Assembly: GCA_026261815.1 (NCBI GenBank)
Contig: JAMPIT010000484.1
Location: forward strand, 8,902,501-8,966,500
Length of the DNA stretch: 64,000 nt
Origin: Monarcha castaneiventris obscurior
Taxonomy: Eukaryota; Chordata; Aves; Passeriformes; Monarchidae
Reading direction: 5' to 3'
Made by a program: the position numbers and the translations under genes. Within the stretch, counting starts at the first letter, position 1. The number at the start of each line of letters is the position of its first letter. The notes beneath the pieces are model-generated. The model had not been told where the DNA came from, searched no databases, and worked only from the letters and a program-made list of their open reading frames with translations. This document shows, piece by piece, positions 1 through 15,835 of this stretch.

Positions 1-939
1 AACTTCTGTGTTAGTCCATGCCTTGTTAACAGCATTCAAGAATGGAGTATTTACATATTTACAGTTTGGAGAAAGGATAGAACCACTTCCTGGTCTGTAG
101 CAAAATCCCAGCCTTTCCCAAACCCTCAGACAGCTCTTCCCCAAAAGGAACTGGAAGATGCAAATGCCAACATTTGAGCAAACCACTTTGCATCCTGGTA
201 CTTCAGGTGTGAGGTATAGCCAGCACAACTTCTATACCCAGGGTGATGGGAGAATGAGGAAAAAGAAACCATCTCCTGCTTAGGAGATGCTGCCTGTGCT
301 CCAGCTCTCCATGCTGTCAGACTGGCCCCTGAGCTAGATGGGTCAGGGTTGTTTTGCTCTTACAGACATGAATAGAAGACCTCAACACCTTGTGATGAGG
401 TAACAGATACTGAAAGGTAGATGAACGGTGGAGATCACCAAAGCAACTTCACAGCAATCTAGTAGGAACCTTATTCCATTTTATAAGACAAACACATACA
501 GCTTAGGAAAAATTAAACAAAGAAAGACAAAAAGCAAAAGAATGAACTGGCAGAGACTACTGAGGAAACATCTGACATGAGTCCTGAATTAGGGACGGAG
601 CCTGGGTGATTACAAGACCCTGCAAACACCCACTCAGCAGTGCAGACAGCTCAGGGCATTAGTGGAACATCACAGAATCACAAAATTGTTAGAGTTGAAA
701 GGGACCTCTGGAGATCATCTAGTCCAATTTCCCTACCAAAGCAGGGTCACCTAGAGATGCCTCTGAGAAATCAAAAGCAGCAGGATTTTCCCCCCCAGTA
801 AAGACAAGGAGGACAACTGGCACAAGCTTTCCAGGAGAAACCTGGGCAAATGACTTTCAAGTTTATCTTTTGATTTATTTTCCCATCTTGCAAAGCAGTA
901 CCCTCTCAGTAACAGGAATGTGACTCCTGTGCTCTGTAG
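1..939 (+). other. ACOX2: ACOX2 intron (window begins inside it)
   Basis: Sequence before the first recognisable ACOX2 exon, ending in the acceptor ctctgtag at 939. I see no further ACOX2 exon here, so the N-terminal and central parts of the enzyme lie outside the window to the left. It contains one CR1 fragment (671-757), listed separately. Confidence 0.7.
671..757 (-). mobile_element. CR1 LINE 3'-end fragment
   Basis: The stretch has the hallmark avian CR1 phrases: gttgaaagggacctctggag, then gatcatctagtccaa, then caaagcagggtcacctagag. In this orientation it is the reverse complement of the CR1 3' end, so the element lies on the minus strand. It is a short 5'-truncated copy in an ACOX2 intron, as most avian CR1 copies are. 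There is no coding capacity. Confidence 0.85.
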
Positions 940-1875
940 GAAAGACGCTGTTCCACTGGTGGACGCTTTTGACTTCACGGACAAGAGCCTGAACTCCGCG
1001 CTGGGCAGCTACGACGGGCAGGTTTACCAGAGGCTCTACAAGTGGGCTCAGAAGTCACCCACCAACCAGGTAGGGATGAATTAGAGCTAGGCAACTTCCA
1101 CAGCAGCCGGAGCAGAAACTGCTTTTCTTCTAACAAAAGCACTACAGCTGCGAGACAAGAGCTTTTAATTCCTCTTTGTTTCACGGATTTGTATCACATT
1201 GTACAGAATAAGCTAAAATAAAAGTCTATTTACTTATTATGCAACAGCACTAAAGGCAGGGTATTTTCTATACACTGTTACTTTTACTAGTCAAAACTTG
1301 GGATTTTTAATAATATGTTTAATCAGAAAGAGTGTTAAACAAGTCAATTTGATCCTTCATGGTCCTATCTTCATGGTCTTTAGCACTTTGCTTTCTCAAT
1401 TCATCCATACTGTGGAATAATGTAAAATTATGTGTGATGTAAATATGTATTGCTCTGTTTGAAACTCATTTGGCCTTGAGTGAGATTTTTACTGTGGTAA
1501 TCAGTATCCCTTTGAAATCCTACAGCTGAACACAAAATTTGCCTTCAGCAAACATTCAACTCCAAGCATGTTTTCTGTATAGTATGCTATAGTATGCTGT
1601 TCCCTTTGGGATGGGTGTGGTGTGCTGGTTATGAAGAACAGCACATACAGGGAAAATGATCTTGCACGTAGTTGAAGTAGCTGGTGGTTTGTTGGTTGGG
1701 GTTTTTTTTAACAGTGCAGCTTTCTGTATTTCAGATTGTTCTTAAGAAAAAAATTATAGCCTTTCCCTTCTTAATTGCCATTAATTCCCTTCCACGTTCT
1801 CTTTCTGAACAGATGAGCCCAGCCTACGAGAGGTATTTGAAGCCACTTCTGCATAACACACTATCAAAATTATGA
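940..1875 (+). CDS. ACOX2: Peroxisomal acyl-CoA oxidase 2, last two coding exons (partial)
   Basis: Exons 940-1069 and 1813-1875. ACOX2 is a flavoenzyme of the peroxisome that oxidises CoA esters of branched-chain fatty acids and bile-acid intermediates, making the trans-2-enoyl-CoA and hydrogen peroxide. The first exon encodes the conserved stretch around VDAFDFTDKSLNSALG and YDGQVYQRLYKWAQKSP. It ends with donor gtaggg after an asparagine-glutamine pair. The second follows acceptor tctgaacag, joins in phase 0 and reads MSPAYERYLKPLL, then ends in Ser-Lys-Leu, the type 1 peroxisomal targeting signal, and stop TGA. The neighbour KCTD6 converges from the other side, as in mammals. ACOX2 rather than ACOX1 or ACOX3 is favoured by synteny. 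The earlier exons are outside the window. Confidence 0.88.
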
Positions 1876-2560
1876 AGACCGTGTTCCAAGTGAAGGGCAT
1901 GAATTTCCTCCTGTTCTTTGTGCAGCAGTACATTTATGAAGCATCAGTAATGACTAATCAGAATTAAGAATCAGTAATCAGTTACTTACTTGCAGTTACA
2001 ACAAGTATGAAAGATTCTCAGCCAGCCATTTGCAATTAGATAGATGCCAACAGCGCTAAGTGGTACCCACTGCTGTGAGACAATCTAGTCAGGAATGGTC
2101 CAGGGTTCACTGTTTCCTATCTTGAAGTGTCTTGATGGCATCAAAACTCTCTCATTTGGCTTTCTTATTCTTTTTTTAAATCTACTATATGATGATTGAG
2201 AAAAAAAAATGCCACCATACTGTGAACCCTGTCTCAATGTGTTGTAACCATACAGTGCCTTCAAAAAAACCCAAACCAACCAACTTTACTGAAAAATCCA
2301 CAGTGAAATTACAATCCTTCATTTTTAGGAACAAGTTGTTCTCTTTGATCAGAAAGTGTATTAGAAAGTACATCTGTTTTGACAATTAAAATAGCTCTTG
2401 ATTTACTCAGTACTGGAATATTCCTGCCTAATGAAGATGCAGACAAAGCTGATGCCAGCTCCAGTCTGCAGAATTTACCTTCCCATTAATACAGCTGCTC
2501 ATACTGTCTTTCTATAAATCTTGAGCTCCAATAAAGTGTATTATTTGGAATACTGCTTCT
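1876..2560 (+). other. ACOX2: ACOX2 3' untranslated region, poly(A) signal at 2530
   Basis: No coding frame follows the SKL stop. The first canonical AATAAA on the plus strand after the stop is at 2530-2535 (ctccaataaagtg), so cleavage near 2550 is inferred. 2560-3540 beyond it is intergenic, with a T/G-rich tract at 3416-3512 and nothing else I recognise. Confidence 0.5.
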
Positions 2561-3415
2561 CTAATTATTATACTTCATAATTATGGAAAGGGCAGGCTGA
2601 TCCAGGCCAGTCATTAATTTGCTAGTAAATGAAGTGTTGCAAAGAACATCTTGTGATTATAATTCAATGCCAGTTAACATGGATATTTCTTACCACGTGT
2701 TGCAAGAAAGAAACAACTTTTCCTGAGCTTCATCAGTTCTGCTTCTCTTCTCTCCTTGATAGCAAGAATAAAGCTCCTGCTGCTGCCTCTTATTACATAA
2801 GTCAAAAACCTGCAATGTATGAACAGGAAGAGACAAAATACGACAGAGAAATAACCCCCAAGACAGGACTTTAGAACCAGATATGGGATGGAAAGCTCTC
2901 ACCTACCTGGGACAAGAACTTCATGGGAGAACAGGATCCACTCCACAAAACAGATACCAACTCCCTTACTCCCAGCTGCAATCAAGTTAGAACATAACCA
3001 GAAATTCTATTAAAAACTACAACAAAGGGACCAGGTTAAGTAGAAATGTCTGTATGAAATTGAGTAAAGCCACAGAACTTGAGTGCCTTGACTTGAACAT
3101 CACCAGAAGAAGCTTTCTGCAGTTAAAATTATAAAGTCACTAGATAAAGTGCTGACGAACCAGGCAACTCTATTAGCAGCTACAAGTATTTAGGCTCTGT
3201 GTTCCCTCCATCCTACCCCTTTAGCCAGTACAAATATTTGCCATCTTTCTATCAATCTAAAGCAGTTTTCAGAATACAAGATCTGTCTATAATTAAGACA
3301 TTTTAATCAACTGATTAACATAAAAAGGAACAAATTACATCATTAATGGAAGAAAACAGGGCTCTACCAGAACACCTGAACTACTCTGCATTACAAAGAA
3401 ACAGGATTTGGGTGT

Positions 3416-3512
3416 GGGGTTTTTTTTTGTTTAGTTGGTTTTTTGTTTGTTTTTGTGGGGTTTTTTTGGGGTTGTTTGTTTTTGTTTGGTTGGTTGGGTT
3501 TGTTTTTTTGAA
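3416..3512. repeat. T/G-rich low-complexity tract
   Basis: About 100 bases made almost only of T and G, with units such as tttgtttggttgg and runs of 6-8 T. It lies between the 3' ends of ACOX2 and KCTD6. Similar tracts occur at 7850-7912, 55045-55108 and 63385-63430. The reading frames across it are artefacts. Confidence 0.8.
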
Positions 3513-3544
3513 GTATGAGAGTTCTAAAAGACAAAAGAAAATAC

Positions 3545-4270
3545 AAAACAGTATTCTGTATTTCACATTTTTATTAGCTTCTTCTGGCAGGCATTACACT
3601 TGGGAATAATATTGCACCCGGCATTAAAAATATGAATTCTACCACAGGGACACTTTGCATTTAGAATCCAATATAAATATTTGTAATCATTTTTCCATGG
3701 CTACAGATAATATTTGGTTGCTTGATTTATATGCATAGAAAGAAACAGTTGTCATAACTGTAAGAAACTGTACTTATCAAGTACTTTTAAAGGGTGGGAT
3801 TTATTTTTCTAGAATATTACAATACTGTTTATTGATTTATAAACTAAATTAGTCTACACAATAGCAGCTTCTCCCCCAACTGCATTTTTAAATCTTTTTT
3901 TGTTTCTTGCTCCCAGTGTCATAGCATTAGATGGATTAGAAACCATTTAAACAAGAGGTAATTTTAGCACTTTGAGTTGAGTCAGAGAATTGTGTTAATG
4001 ACACAAAATACCCTATCGTACTAATTCTTCGGACTCCCTCTTTCAAACAAAAAGGTGTCTTGACTGAACAGGCACATGCACGGTTTTTTTTCTGAACTGC
4101 ACAAAAGAACAGAGCTGCTAGAGAATGAAACTCCTCCAGTCCTCACTGATAAACAATAAATAGTCGTATAAAAAAAGCCCATATTGTTGCTTTAGTCAAA
4201 ATCCAGACTCTCTTGGGTTTACTGCCCAATTAAGCTGCTAATCACTGAAGTGGCTCCTGCAGAGTCAGAA
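3545..4270 (-). other. KCTD6: KCTD6 3' untranslated region (extent inferred)
   Basis: This lies downstream of the KCTD6 stop on the minus strand. Minus-strand AATAAA signals appear as tttatt at several places, the nearest around 3797-3835 and a further one at about 3568. Which is used cannot be told from sequence. No coding potential is seen. Confidence 0.4.
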
Positions 4271-6192
4271 TCAGTCATCTGTTTTTCGTGCCAGTCTACA
4301 GAAAGTCCAGTTATGCTCCACTGTGTTTTCATTGGCACGCTCGCTCATGTGATGGACTCTGGTGTTCCTGATCGTGAAGCCTTGCTTTGTGATGTACTCC
4401 ATGAGATGGACTCGGAGCGACACTTCCTGGTGGTAATCACATGGCCCAAAGGTGAAGGACACCTGGCAGTCCCTGGTGTCCATCATGTGCTTATTCCACT
4501 TGGTGAAGTGGTTTGAAATGCCTTCCAGTAGTGCGTGGACTTTTGTTGTGATGGTGAGCTGCGTGATGATCACAGCCACCGGGTTGGAGTACTTGGAAAG
4601 CTTCCGGGTGCTGGACAGCTCCACCACCTCCTCAAAGGTATCCACAGGATACAGCGGCTTGGGGTCATTAAGACACTGAATTAAGGGTTCAATCTGATAG
4701 AAGTCCGCTTCCTTCCGGAGCAGGTCAAACTCCTTGAAGTCCAGTGGCAAAGTGAGCTCTGAGGTCCTTAAAAAGTTAAGAACATAACGGAAAAGTGGTC
4801 CATCTCTGTCAATAAAGTAATTGCCCTGAGAGTCCCTGGCAGTGGGGAAGTCTCCCCTGAACATGGCCCCGAGCATTGAGTCAGGATATCTCGTTAGAGT
4901 TGTGAGGGAGGTCGTATACATGTGTCCACCCACATTTAGCGTGACTGGATCAGTCATCTAGAAAGAGAGAAATTGCAGAGTTTATCAAGCCCCAACAAGA
5001 AGATTCCATCACCTTGCTGACACACATGGCAAATACTGCTGGAAAACTGGAGAGAATCACACTTCTCCTGTTCAACGCCTCTAAGGGCTGTTCAAACCTG
5101 AACAAATCCAAGCCACCTAGCAACAAGGCACAACTGGCAACTAGACAGGATGATACTTAGCATGCAGAACGCACATTTCCAGAATGCTTTAGAAATGCTT
5201 TTAACAACTGAGCTACTGTCACAGGAGCAAGTTTTACATTTGGGCAGCAAGTTTTTTCCTATTCTACAGATGGGGAAATGAGAACAGAGAAATTTCCTGA
5301 AGAACAAGTTAGTCAGAATGATGCCCAGCAATGTTCCTTACTTTCACAATCTGTCTCTCATTCTAGAACAAAACCAAAACCAAAAAAAAGGAAAGAAAAA
5401 AATCAGCCAAACAAATGTTAAGCCTCTTTTTCTCCCTCAAAAGAGGAAGACAATGCAAGTTTAAACATAGGACCAAGAGCTCACAATCAAAATAATCCAT
5501 GCTTTGGTTCAGAGGCTTCATTAAAACAGGTAAGAGAAAAAAAGGAACTTTCAGCTTTTAACTCGAAAAAGAAATATTTATTAACAAATTAGCATGTCTC
5601 ATAGAAGAGGGGGGCAGAGCACAAACCAGTCTGCATCAGATTCCAGATAGCACATGAGGAAGCAAGAGAGAAAGGAACATAAATGCCATCTGGCCACCAA
5701 CTCTAACAACCAGGACTGCAGCCAGCCAGAGAAAAGAGACATATGCATGGCAGCAGAATGAGAAGGGGAGGAAAATAAGACGTGCCTGTCTAGTTTGAGA
5801 CAAGGTTTACAAGGAAAATTATTTTTCTCTATAAATAAAATGACAAAGTCCTTAAAATGATAAGCAGAAAGCACAAACTATTTTCGGCCTTTGTGTTAGG
5901 AAAACGGTAACAGTGAGCTCAAGGCATCAGTTCAGTCCTGGCTGATTGTCCCTAGGAAACGTGAACCTGGGCACTCCCCACAAACTGCACAGGAGGTGCA
6001 GCACTCCAGGGAAGGTGAGTAAGCTGTTGTAAGGCTGTTTTAACAGGCAAAGATTTCCCTCTTTCATGACTGAAGCTCTGGATCTACAGAAGGCAGATCT
6101 GGAAGGATTATTGCTGCAAGACCTGGGAAGCCCAGTTGTAGCACACAGTGCACACTTGCACTCACCATATATCCCCAGTCTCCATTATCCAT
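4271..6192 (-). CDS. KCTD6: BTB/POZ domain protein KCTD6, complete
   Basis: Two coding exons: 6192-6166, then 4957-4271. KCTD6 is an adaptor that brings substrates such as HDAC1 (Hedgehog pathway) or small ankyrin-1 to the CUL3 ubiquitin ligase in the cytosol. The large exon encodes a KCTD-type BTB domain starting at TDPVTLNVGGHMY, followed by the conserved KCTD6 C-terminal domain ending in RLARKTDD. On its own it would start at an internal Met and give 228 aa. The acceptor tttctag abuts that ATG exactly, and 1.2 kb upstream a 27-nt exon encodes MDNGDWGYM with donor gtgag. Joining them gives 237 aa, the length of human KCTD6, with the same N terminus. A further non-coding first exon probably lies in the PDHB CpG island. 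Identification is very secure. Confidence 0.96.
4958..6165 (-). other. KCTD6: KCTD6 intron between the two coding exons
   Basis: Bounded by gtgag (6165 downwards) and tttctag (4959-4958) on the minus strand. I see no gene or strong repeat inside it. The open frames at 5092-5331 and 5599-5874 have no family signature. Confidence 0.85.
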
Positions 6193-9100
6193 CTGTTCAA
6201 GTGCTTGAACTGTGGTATTCCAAGTTTAACAGAAGGCTGCTGAAAGGATACACGATTCCCCTCCTCTTACCTCCCTGCAGGAAAAAGCACACACAAACAC
6301 AGAACAAAACATGGCAGACCATCAGTACCTACAAGAACACCAAGGGGAATGCTTTTCAATCAAAGGCAGGCTCTCTGCCAGGAAAGCATTCGGCTGCAAA
6401 GTCACATTAGCAGGAGAATCTGCAAACTCACTTTTTCCCCCTTCTCCCATCACGCTACCCACAGGACTGTCTCTGGAGCACACAGGTAACCACTCCACCA
6501 GTTGCCTGAACATCCTAGTTTTCTTGAATAACTAGCAATGTACCTCTGAGGGTAACACGTGTTCACAAGCAACCTTTCACCTGGGAACCTGTGACTGCCT
6601 TGAAAGACAGATGTCATTTTCCCAATTTAAGAAGTTTCTTTAGCCACCCCTGAGGTCACACATGTGATCCGTTAATATAAGTCAACATTCCCATGCTCCA
6701 GTTTCAAACTGCTCAGAAGAATAAATCATGCATGGAAGTCAATGAACACTAAGAAGAAAAAACTCTCACTGCAGAGTTAATAATTCAGTAGTGGAGAACT
6801 GCAACTGATAGCAAGAACATTAATCTACAGACACAGAGTATGAATGGACTTCCCAGACACCTACTCTCAAAAGCAATCTCTGCAGGAACAAGCCAGAGGA
6901 CATCTAACATGTTGTCAACACACTCCAACAAAAGCAATTTGAGAAGAGATTCATGCTGTGACTTCCCAGAAGATGCTGAACTGTTGACTTGCATAACAAG
7001 GGGACTGTCCATATGAGCACAAGGCAAATCCACAGCCGGGTTCTGCAACTTGGTGAAGGGGGAAGTGAATGACCTCAGACACCAGTGTTGATTTGCCAAA
7101 GGTGGCCTGTCAACCATGTCAAGCCAGGGAAGGACAGGGAAGCCAGTCATCAGAAAGCCTTTATCCCTACCCAGAGCCTGCCTCTCTGCTAGAATTGCTG
7201 AAAATTTAGGTCAGCCTGTTTTAAGTAGGGTAGAGCTTCTCAGCTTTGTTTATTTTTACATCTTAAAAGACCACACAGTTCCCAAGATTCTGGTTCCATC
7301 CTCTTTATTAACAAACTTCAACATACAGCCACCCAGCTAATGACAGCACAAAGACTTAGCCAAGCCAGAGCCCCACATTCCAAAACAACTGAAGGTTCAC
7401 AGTTAATTCCCAACCAAAAAAGATAACTTGCCCTTCTCAATCCTAGGAAATGAGGCTGGTTTCATTCACCACAGAACAAGGCACCTCTCTGTGCTCTGCT
7501 GCCCTGCCCATATCCACAGCCTGGGCAAAAGTGTCCAGCAGGTCAGCTCTTTGGGACTCAGCAGCGCAAGCACAGCCCCAGCTGCATCTCAGGTGGATTA
7601 AAAAGTAAAAAACCAAAATCAGTGTATGAAAATTGTGAGGTCAGACAACAGAAGTCTAAGGAATACTAAGATACAGAACAAGTCATACCAGGATCCTATT
7701 TTTACAAATTAGAGACAGAGCATGCCTCAAGAGAGTACATTAAAGCACACCCCACAACAGCAGATAAACCTGAACACCAGCTCTTTTGCCAACCTCTGTA
7801 ATAATTTTTTTTAACTGCTCACAAATCAAGAAGTGAATTCTTTCAGGGTTGGTTTTATTGTTGTGGTTTTTTTTTGTTGTTGTGTTGGTTTGGTTTTTGG
7901 GTTTTTTTTTTTGAATTGTCACTCAAGTACAGTTTGTTAACTTTTAGCAATAGACCAGACCTTTTAAATTCCAGCACTTGAAGGTGTTATTCTGGGTCAA
8001 GCACAAGATGAGGATAACATGCAGATGCATTAAAACTATATGAGACTGGTACAGGTTTCTGGTACTCACTTGAAAGTGAAATGATGCAGCCAGCCAGAAA
8101 CCTCGCCAGTAATCACAACAGAAGAGATCTGCAGTCCTAATAAAATTAACTCGAATTACACATCCAGGATATTTCAAAGACAGAGAGAGATGTCCATCAG
8201 TGTTATTTTAACTGGTGAATATGATGTTATTTTGGTCAGAATGTAAGTCCACTACAGATGAATCAAGACTTCATTAGGGAAAAAAAAAAGAGAATGACAC
8301 TGCAAGCCTGTGCAAAGACATGATTTAATCTTTGATCATAGCACCGTGGTGTAACACTGGAGTGAATAATTTACAAGAGCAATTACCTGAAACAAACCTA
8401 GCCCTCAACATAGAAGGGGCATGGAGAAATCTCAGTGACCTTTGTGTAAGGACCCAGAACCACAAGGCAGACACAGACCTCCCTGGCAAACCAGTGCTGG
8501 AGCGAGATGTGCCACATGAAAGGATGATACCAGGAGGCCATCCTAAAATGCCCTAGTGTGATCCCAAAAATTCACTACTTCCCTCATCAGCCTGGGAGCT
8601 CTGAACTTCTAGACAACTTCACAAGTGAAAGTAGCTTAGTCTGGGTACAACCTGAGCTACGGATTCACCAACCACATCACAGCAAGGCTGAAGATGGACG
8701 GCCTTCGTGACATGTGCCCTTTTAATGATGCTTTAAATCTTCCTGAATGGAATACAGTAATCATCAGTGGCAGTGGGCAGACACTCCATCCATCCCCCAG
8801 CACAGGCAGCCTCAAGCCAGCTCTGTCCTTGTGTCACACACCAATGGACTGCACACAGGGACAGCCTTGCAAACGCAGCTACTCCTGTCCAGACAGCAAA
8901 TTACAGACAAGACACAGTCATATCCCAAGGAAGCCTGTATTTAATAACCACAAGAAATATTTAAAGTGAAATTCAGTCAGACAAATTGCTGACACAGTTA
9001 AGCCAAACGGGCTGTCCCTCACTGGTGGGAGCAGAAGTGCAAGGATGGTGTCAAACCACAGTGCTGCTGTCGTGGCGCTGCTCTGCACGCAGGGAGAGGA

Positions 9101-11394
9101 CACACAGCAGTGACACGGTCACTGGGGCTCCTGCCACAGCCCAGTATTGCCAGAACTGGAATGGCACAATGAGAAGCAAGAAAAGCACTCAAGTCATCAC
9201 TTTACACTCGACACACCAAACTGGATACCTGCATTTATAAAACACTCACTCCTATTTCATATGTTATGACTCAGAGGATTACAAGGCTGTTTATCAGCAA
9301 TGCTGCTGCAACAGGTAGTGCCACTAAGTTCAGCAGGGCTTCTCCCAGAAGAGAGCTGCAAACCAGTTTGCAAGCTGAAATTCAAAGAAAACATTTAAGA
9401 GTCAGATGAACATCTGCATCTGTGGAAATATACACACAGATACAAGCTCAGGCCAGGCCAGGGGATGCCAGCAGGTATATACTTCCAGGTATTTGCACTG
9501 CTGGGACTACAGGCTACCACCACTCCTGGAGAGACCCCCTGCACTGATGTAACACACAGTTACTCAAAGGAGGAGCAGAAATACACCCAGCAGTTTTAAG
9601 TCAAGAAGCACAGACCACCTGATTTGCTCTGTATGTTCTTCATCTAGTTTTTCAAACAAAACAATTAAGGGATTCACTTGCAGCAATAGTCTTGCATGGA
9701 CAGTTTGGTATATTATAGCACACACTGTTTAACCTCAAGCATTACCTTTGATTTCTAGGTCAACAGAGAGATGGAAGGAATTCTAGCAATGGCAACTTAA
9801 ACATTTAAAACAGCAAGGTAAGATTCCAACATACACTTGGCATTTCAGCTACTCACCTCCTTTGTGAGCTCCCTACCTGTCACACTTGGATCTCACAAGA
9901 GAGAAGAAACTCCATCCCCCAGCAGTTACACTGTACAGAGACAACCTCTCTCTTTCCCAGCCAGTCAGAACATTTGAAAGGCAAGTTCTTACTGTAAATT
10001 ACTGGCGACTCACCTGAACTGACAAACACTGAGCAGCACCAGTGCTGACTCTTCTCCACCAAACCACAGTGAGCTGAGGGTCTGCAGAGCAACCCGAGCT
10101 CCAGCTCTGTGCCACCCTAACCAGAGGAGTGAGGAGAAGAAGCATTCTCAAAACAACCAGTTACTAAATCTTCTGGTAGTTCAGCAGATCAGCTTCACTA
10201 AAGAAAGCACCTATCACCTTCTACACATGTCCAGTTTATAATGACTAATGCAGTTTATTAGAAGTTAACTTAGTTGTTGCTTTTCTTTAGTTGTTTTTAC
10301 TAATACTCAGTCTTTACCTCAGGCAGGATGAAAAAATGCTCACGCCAGCCACTCAGCATTTTCACTCCTTTATGTTTAATTGCTTCACTATAAATTCCAA
10401 GCTTCCGAAGTTTCCTTCCCTCCCCTAAGGAGCTCTATGACATCCTGTCCTAAGTCCAGATTCCAAAGCCTTATTTTAATTGCTTCTTGTTGGAAGAGCC
10501 CACATCCCAGTACGACTTTGTCCCTCCTATCAGAGACCCAAAAGAAGACTCTTATATCCACCTTGGTACTGCTGAAGCAACCCAGGGCACCCAGGCTTCC
10601 AGGACCTGTGATAAAAATTGGGGTTTATCCAAGTACTTTGCTTCTGTGATATTAACCAGTGTTTTTCCAATGAGGAAACGACGCCTCTAAACAGTTTTCG
10701 CGGCAGGCAGGTATCAGAAACACCAAGCCTCCCTGCACACACACGGGGCTTAGCACACGCACGGACCAAGGAGTGACAGCAAGATGGGACAGAAATCCTC
10801 CCTGAAAGCCCAGAGTGGGGTCCAGGGCTTCAACAGGAGCCGAGAAGCGGCCGTTTCCATCCCAGAGGAGCCAACGAGTTCGTGGTAAAAGAACTCTCCA
10901 CCGTATCACAGTGATTCAGCAAAGATGCTGGAAATGAACCCGTTCTGCCTCTCTCCTCGCAAATGACCCAAGAGGCCACGGCCTCACCCCCATCCCAAAA
11001 CAGACTCCCAGCTCTGCCTCCTCTCCCGGTAGGGCAGCAGGACCCGCTCCCCTCCCCGCCCGGAGCAAAGCCCCACGGGTCCCGAACGCTCCCTGCCAGA
11101 AACCACCGCCGGGCACCGCGGCTCCCACCAGGGCATCCCCACCGCGCCCTCCCCGAGCCCCGCAGGGAACAGGACCCCCGTAACACCTGTCCCATCCCCG
11201 CCCAAACACGGGGCCTCCGCTCCCTGTGCCCGGCCCGGCACGGCCCCGGGAGCCCGGCGCGGCTCCTGCCCCGCTCCCCGCTCCCCGCTCCCCGCTCCCC
11301 GCCGCGGCCGCGGCCCCCGCCCCGCACCACCGCCCCCGAGCCCGCGCAGCCCCGGCTGCTCGTCCCCGCGCCTCCCGCCCGGCCCGGCACTCAC
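6193..11394 (-). other. KCTD6: KCTD6 5' leader intron or upstream region
   Basis: Five kilobases between the KCTD6 start codon and the shared CpG island. I see no coding exon. It holds an A/C-rich stretch on the plus strand (6285-6310) and a T/G-rich tract (7850-7912). If the donor at 11394 is real, nearly all of this is the first KCTD6 intron; the acceptor near 6192 was not pinned down. Confidence 0.45.
7850..7912. repeat. T/G-rich low-complexity tract
   Basis: Runs such as ttgttgttgtgttggtttgg and t(10) make up this stretch. It resembles the tract at 3416-3512. No coding meaning. Confidence 0.75.
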
Positions 11395-11520
11395 GGGCGC
11401 AGCTCTCGGCGCTGAGGCGGAGCCCGGCGGCAGCAGCGGCGGGGACTGTGCCCGAGACCGGAGCGGAGCCGCCGGCGCGGGCGGGGACGGCGCGGGGGAG
11501 TGTCCTGGCGAGCCCCGCCC
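11395..11520 (-). other. KCTD6: Candidate non-coding first exon of KCTD6
   Basis: On the minus strand, CpG-rich sequence ends at 11395 in front of a consensus donor GTGAGT (11394-11389). Its place in the island, directed towards KCTD6 with no other minus-strand gene between, makes it a plausible untranslated first exon. The 5' limit is a guess. Confidence 0.35.
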
Positions 11521-11704
11521 CGGCGGTCGGTGACAGGGCGGGGCGGACGGGCGCGGCCGGGACGCGCGCTCCCGCCGCCCTCAGGGCCGCCCGGAGGTGC
11601 GGGCGCGCTCCCGCGGGGCTGCGCGGGCCCGGCCGGGGCCGCGGGCGGGGCGTTCAGGCGCGCGCCACGCGCGGCCCCGCGGGGGTCCCCGCACGGCCCC
11701 GGTG

Positions 11705-11713
11705 CCGGAAGTG
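11705..11713 (+). promoter_or_regulatory. ETS/GABPA-type site upstream of PDHB
   Basis: The sequence CCGGAAGTG is the standard ETS core. GABPA (NRF-2) sites of this form are common in promoters of nuclear genes for mitochondrial proteins, which suits PDHB. It lies 109 bases before the PDHB start codon. Function is inferred. Confidence 0.5.
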
Positions 11714-11762
11714 GCGCGTAAAGGCCGCGCGCTTCTCGCCGCTGCCCGCGCGCCGCGGACGC

Positions 11763-11772
11763 TCTCGCGAGA
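11763..11772. promoter_or_regulatory. TCTCGCGAGA palindromic promoter element
   Basis: A perfect 10-bp palindrome TCTCGCGAGA. This element, bound by BANP in vertebrates, is known in CpG-island promoters of housekeeping genes, often bidirectional ones. It lies 50 bases upstream of the PDHB start codon, in the likely core promoter. Confidence 0.6.
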
Positions 11773-11821
11773 GAGGGGGAGGCGGGGTTAGGCGGCCGCA
11801 GGGCGAGAGGACACGGGCAAG

Positions 11822-15241
<3,420 letters not shown>

Positions 15242-15835
15242 GTTGTAAATACATGTTTTAAAAGTCCTGCTTTACAAGGCATTATTGGTGTTGGGCACGT
15301 TGTATGCATAACTTCTGTTGTATAAGCTCCATGAACTTTTGTACAGTGGGGAAAGTATAGTGACCTCCCAAAATATTTATATGGGATTACCCCCCAAGCC
15401 ACACTTCATATATGGAACAATGTGGTAATGCTTGTTTGTTCAACAGTACAGTTGGGTTAGTGCTACTGTTTGTGGAGAAATCCTGTTCTAAATTCAGAGC
15501 GAGCAAAAAATCCTCTGGTTTTGCTTGGCAGGTAAGTACCAGATGAGCTGTGTTGAACCTGCTGTAGCAGTGATTGAGTGCAGAGCTGCAAAGAGCAAGA
15601 GCAGGCCCTGAATCCTGTATGGCTGTAGGAGCCCATGGTTGCAAGGCTCATTAAAAAGGAATGATCAGGCTGATCAGATGAAGCCCAGCCTGTCAGTGCA
15701 GCACTGAGCAGAGGCTGTGGCTGGCAGCCCACGGGCTGGGTTAAGAAGAGGGTGGTTGTGTCTGGTTTGAAGAGCACTCTGCACATGCAGAAAGGCTTCT
15801 GTACAAGAGCTAAAATAAAGATCGTAAGTCTTTCC
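15242..15835 (+). other. PDHB: PDHB 3' untranslated region, poly(A) signal at 15814
   Basis: After the TAA at 15239-15241 there is no coding frame. AATAAA occurs at 15814-15819 (gctaaaataaagatc), so cleavage near 15835 is inferred. Confidence 0.55.
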
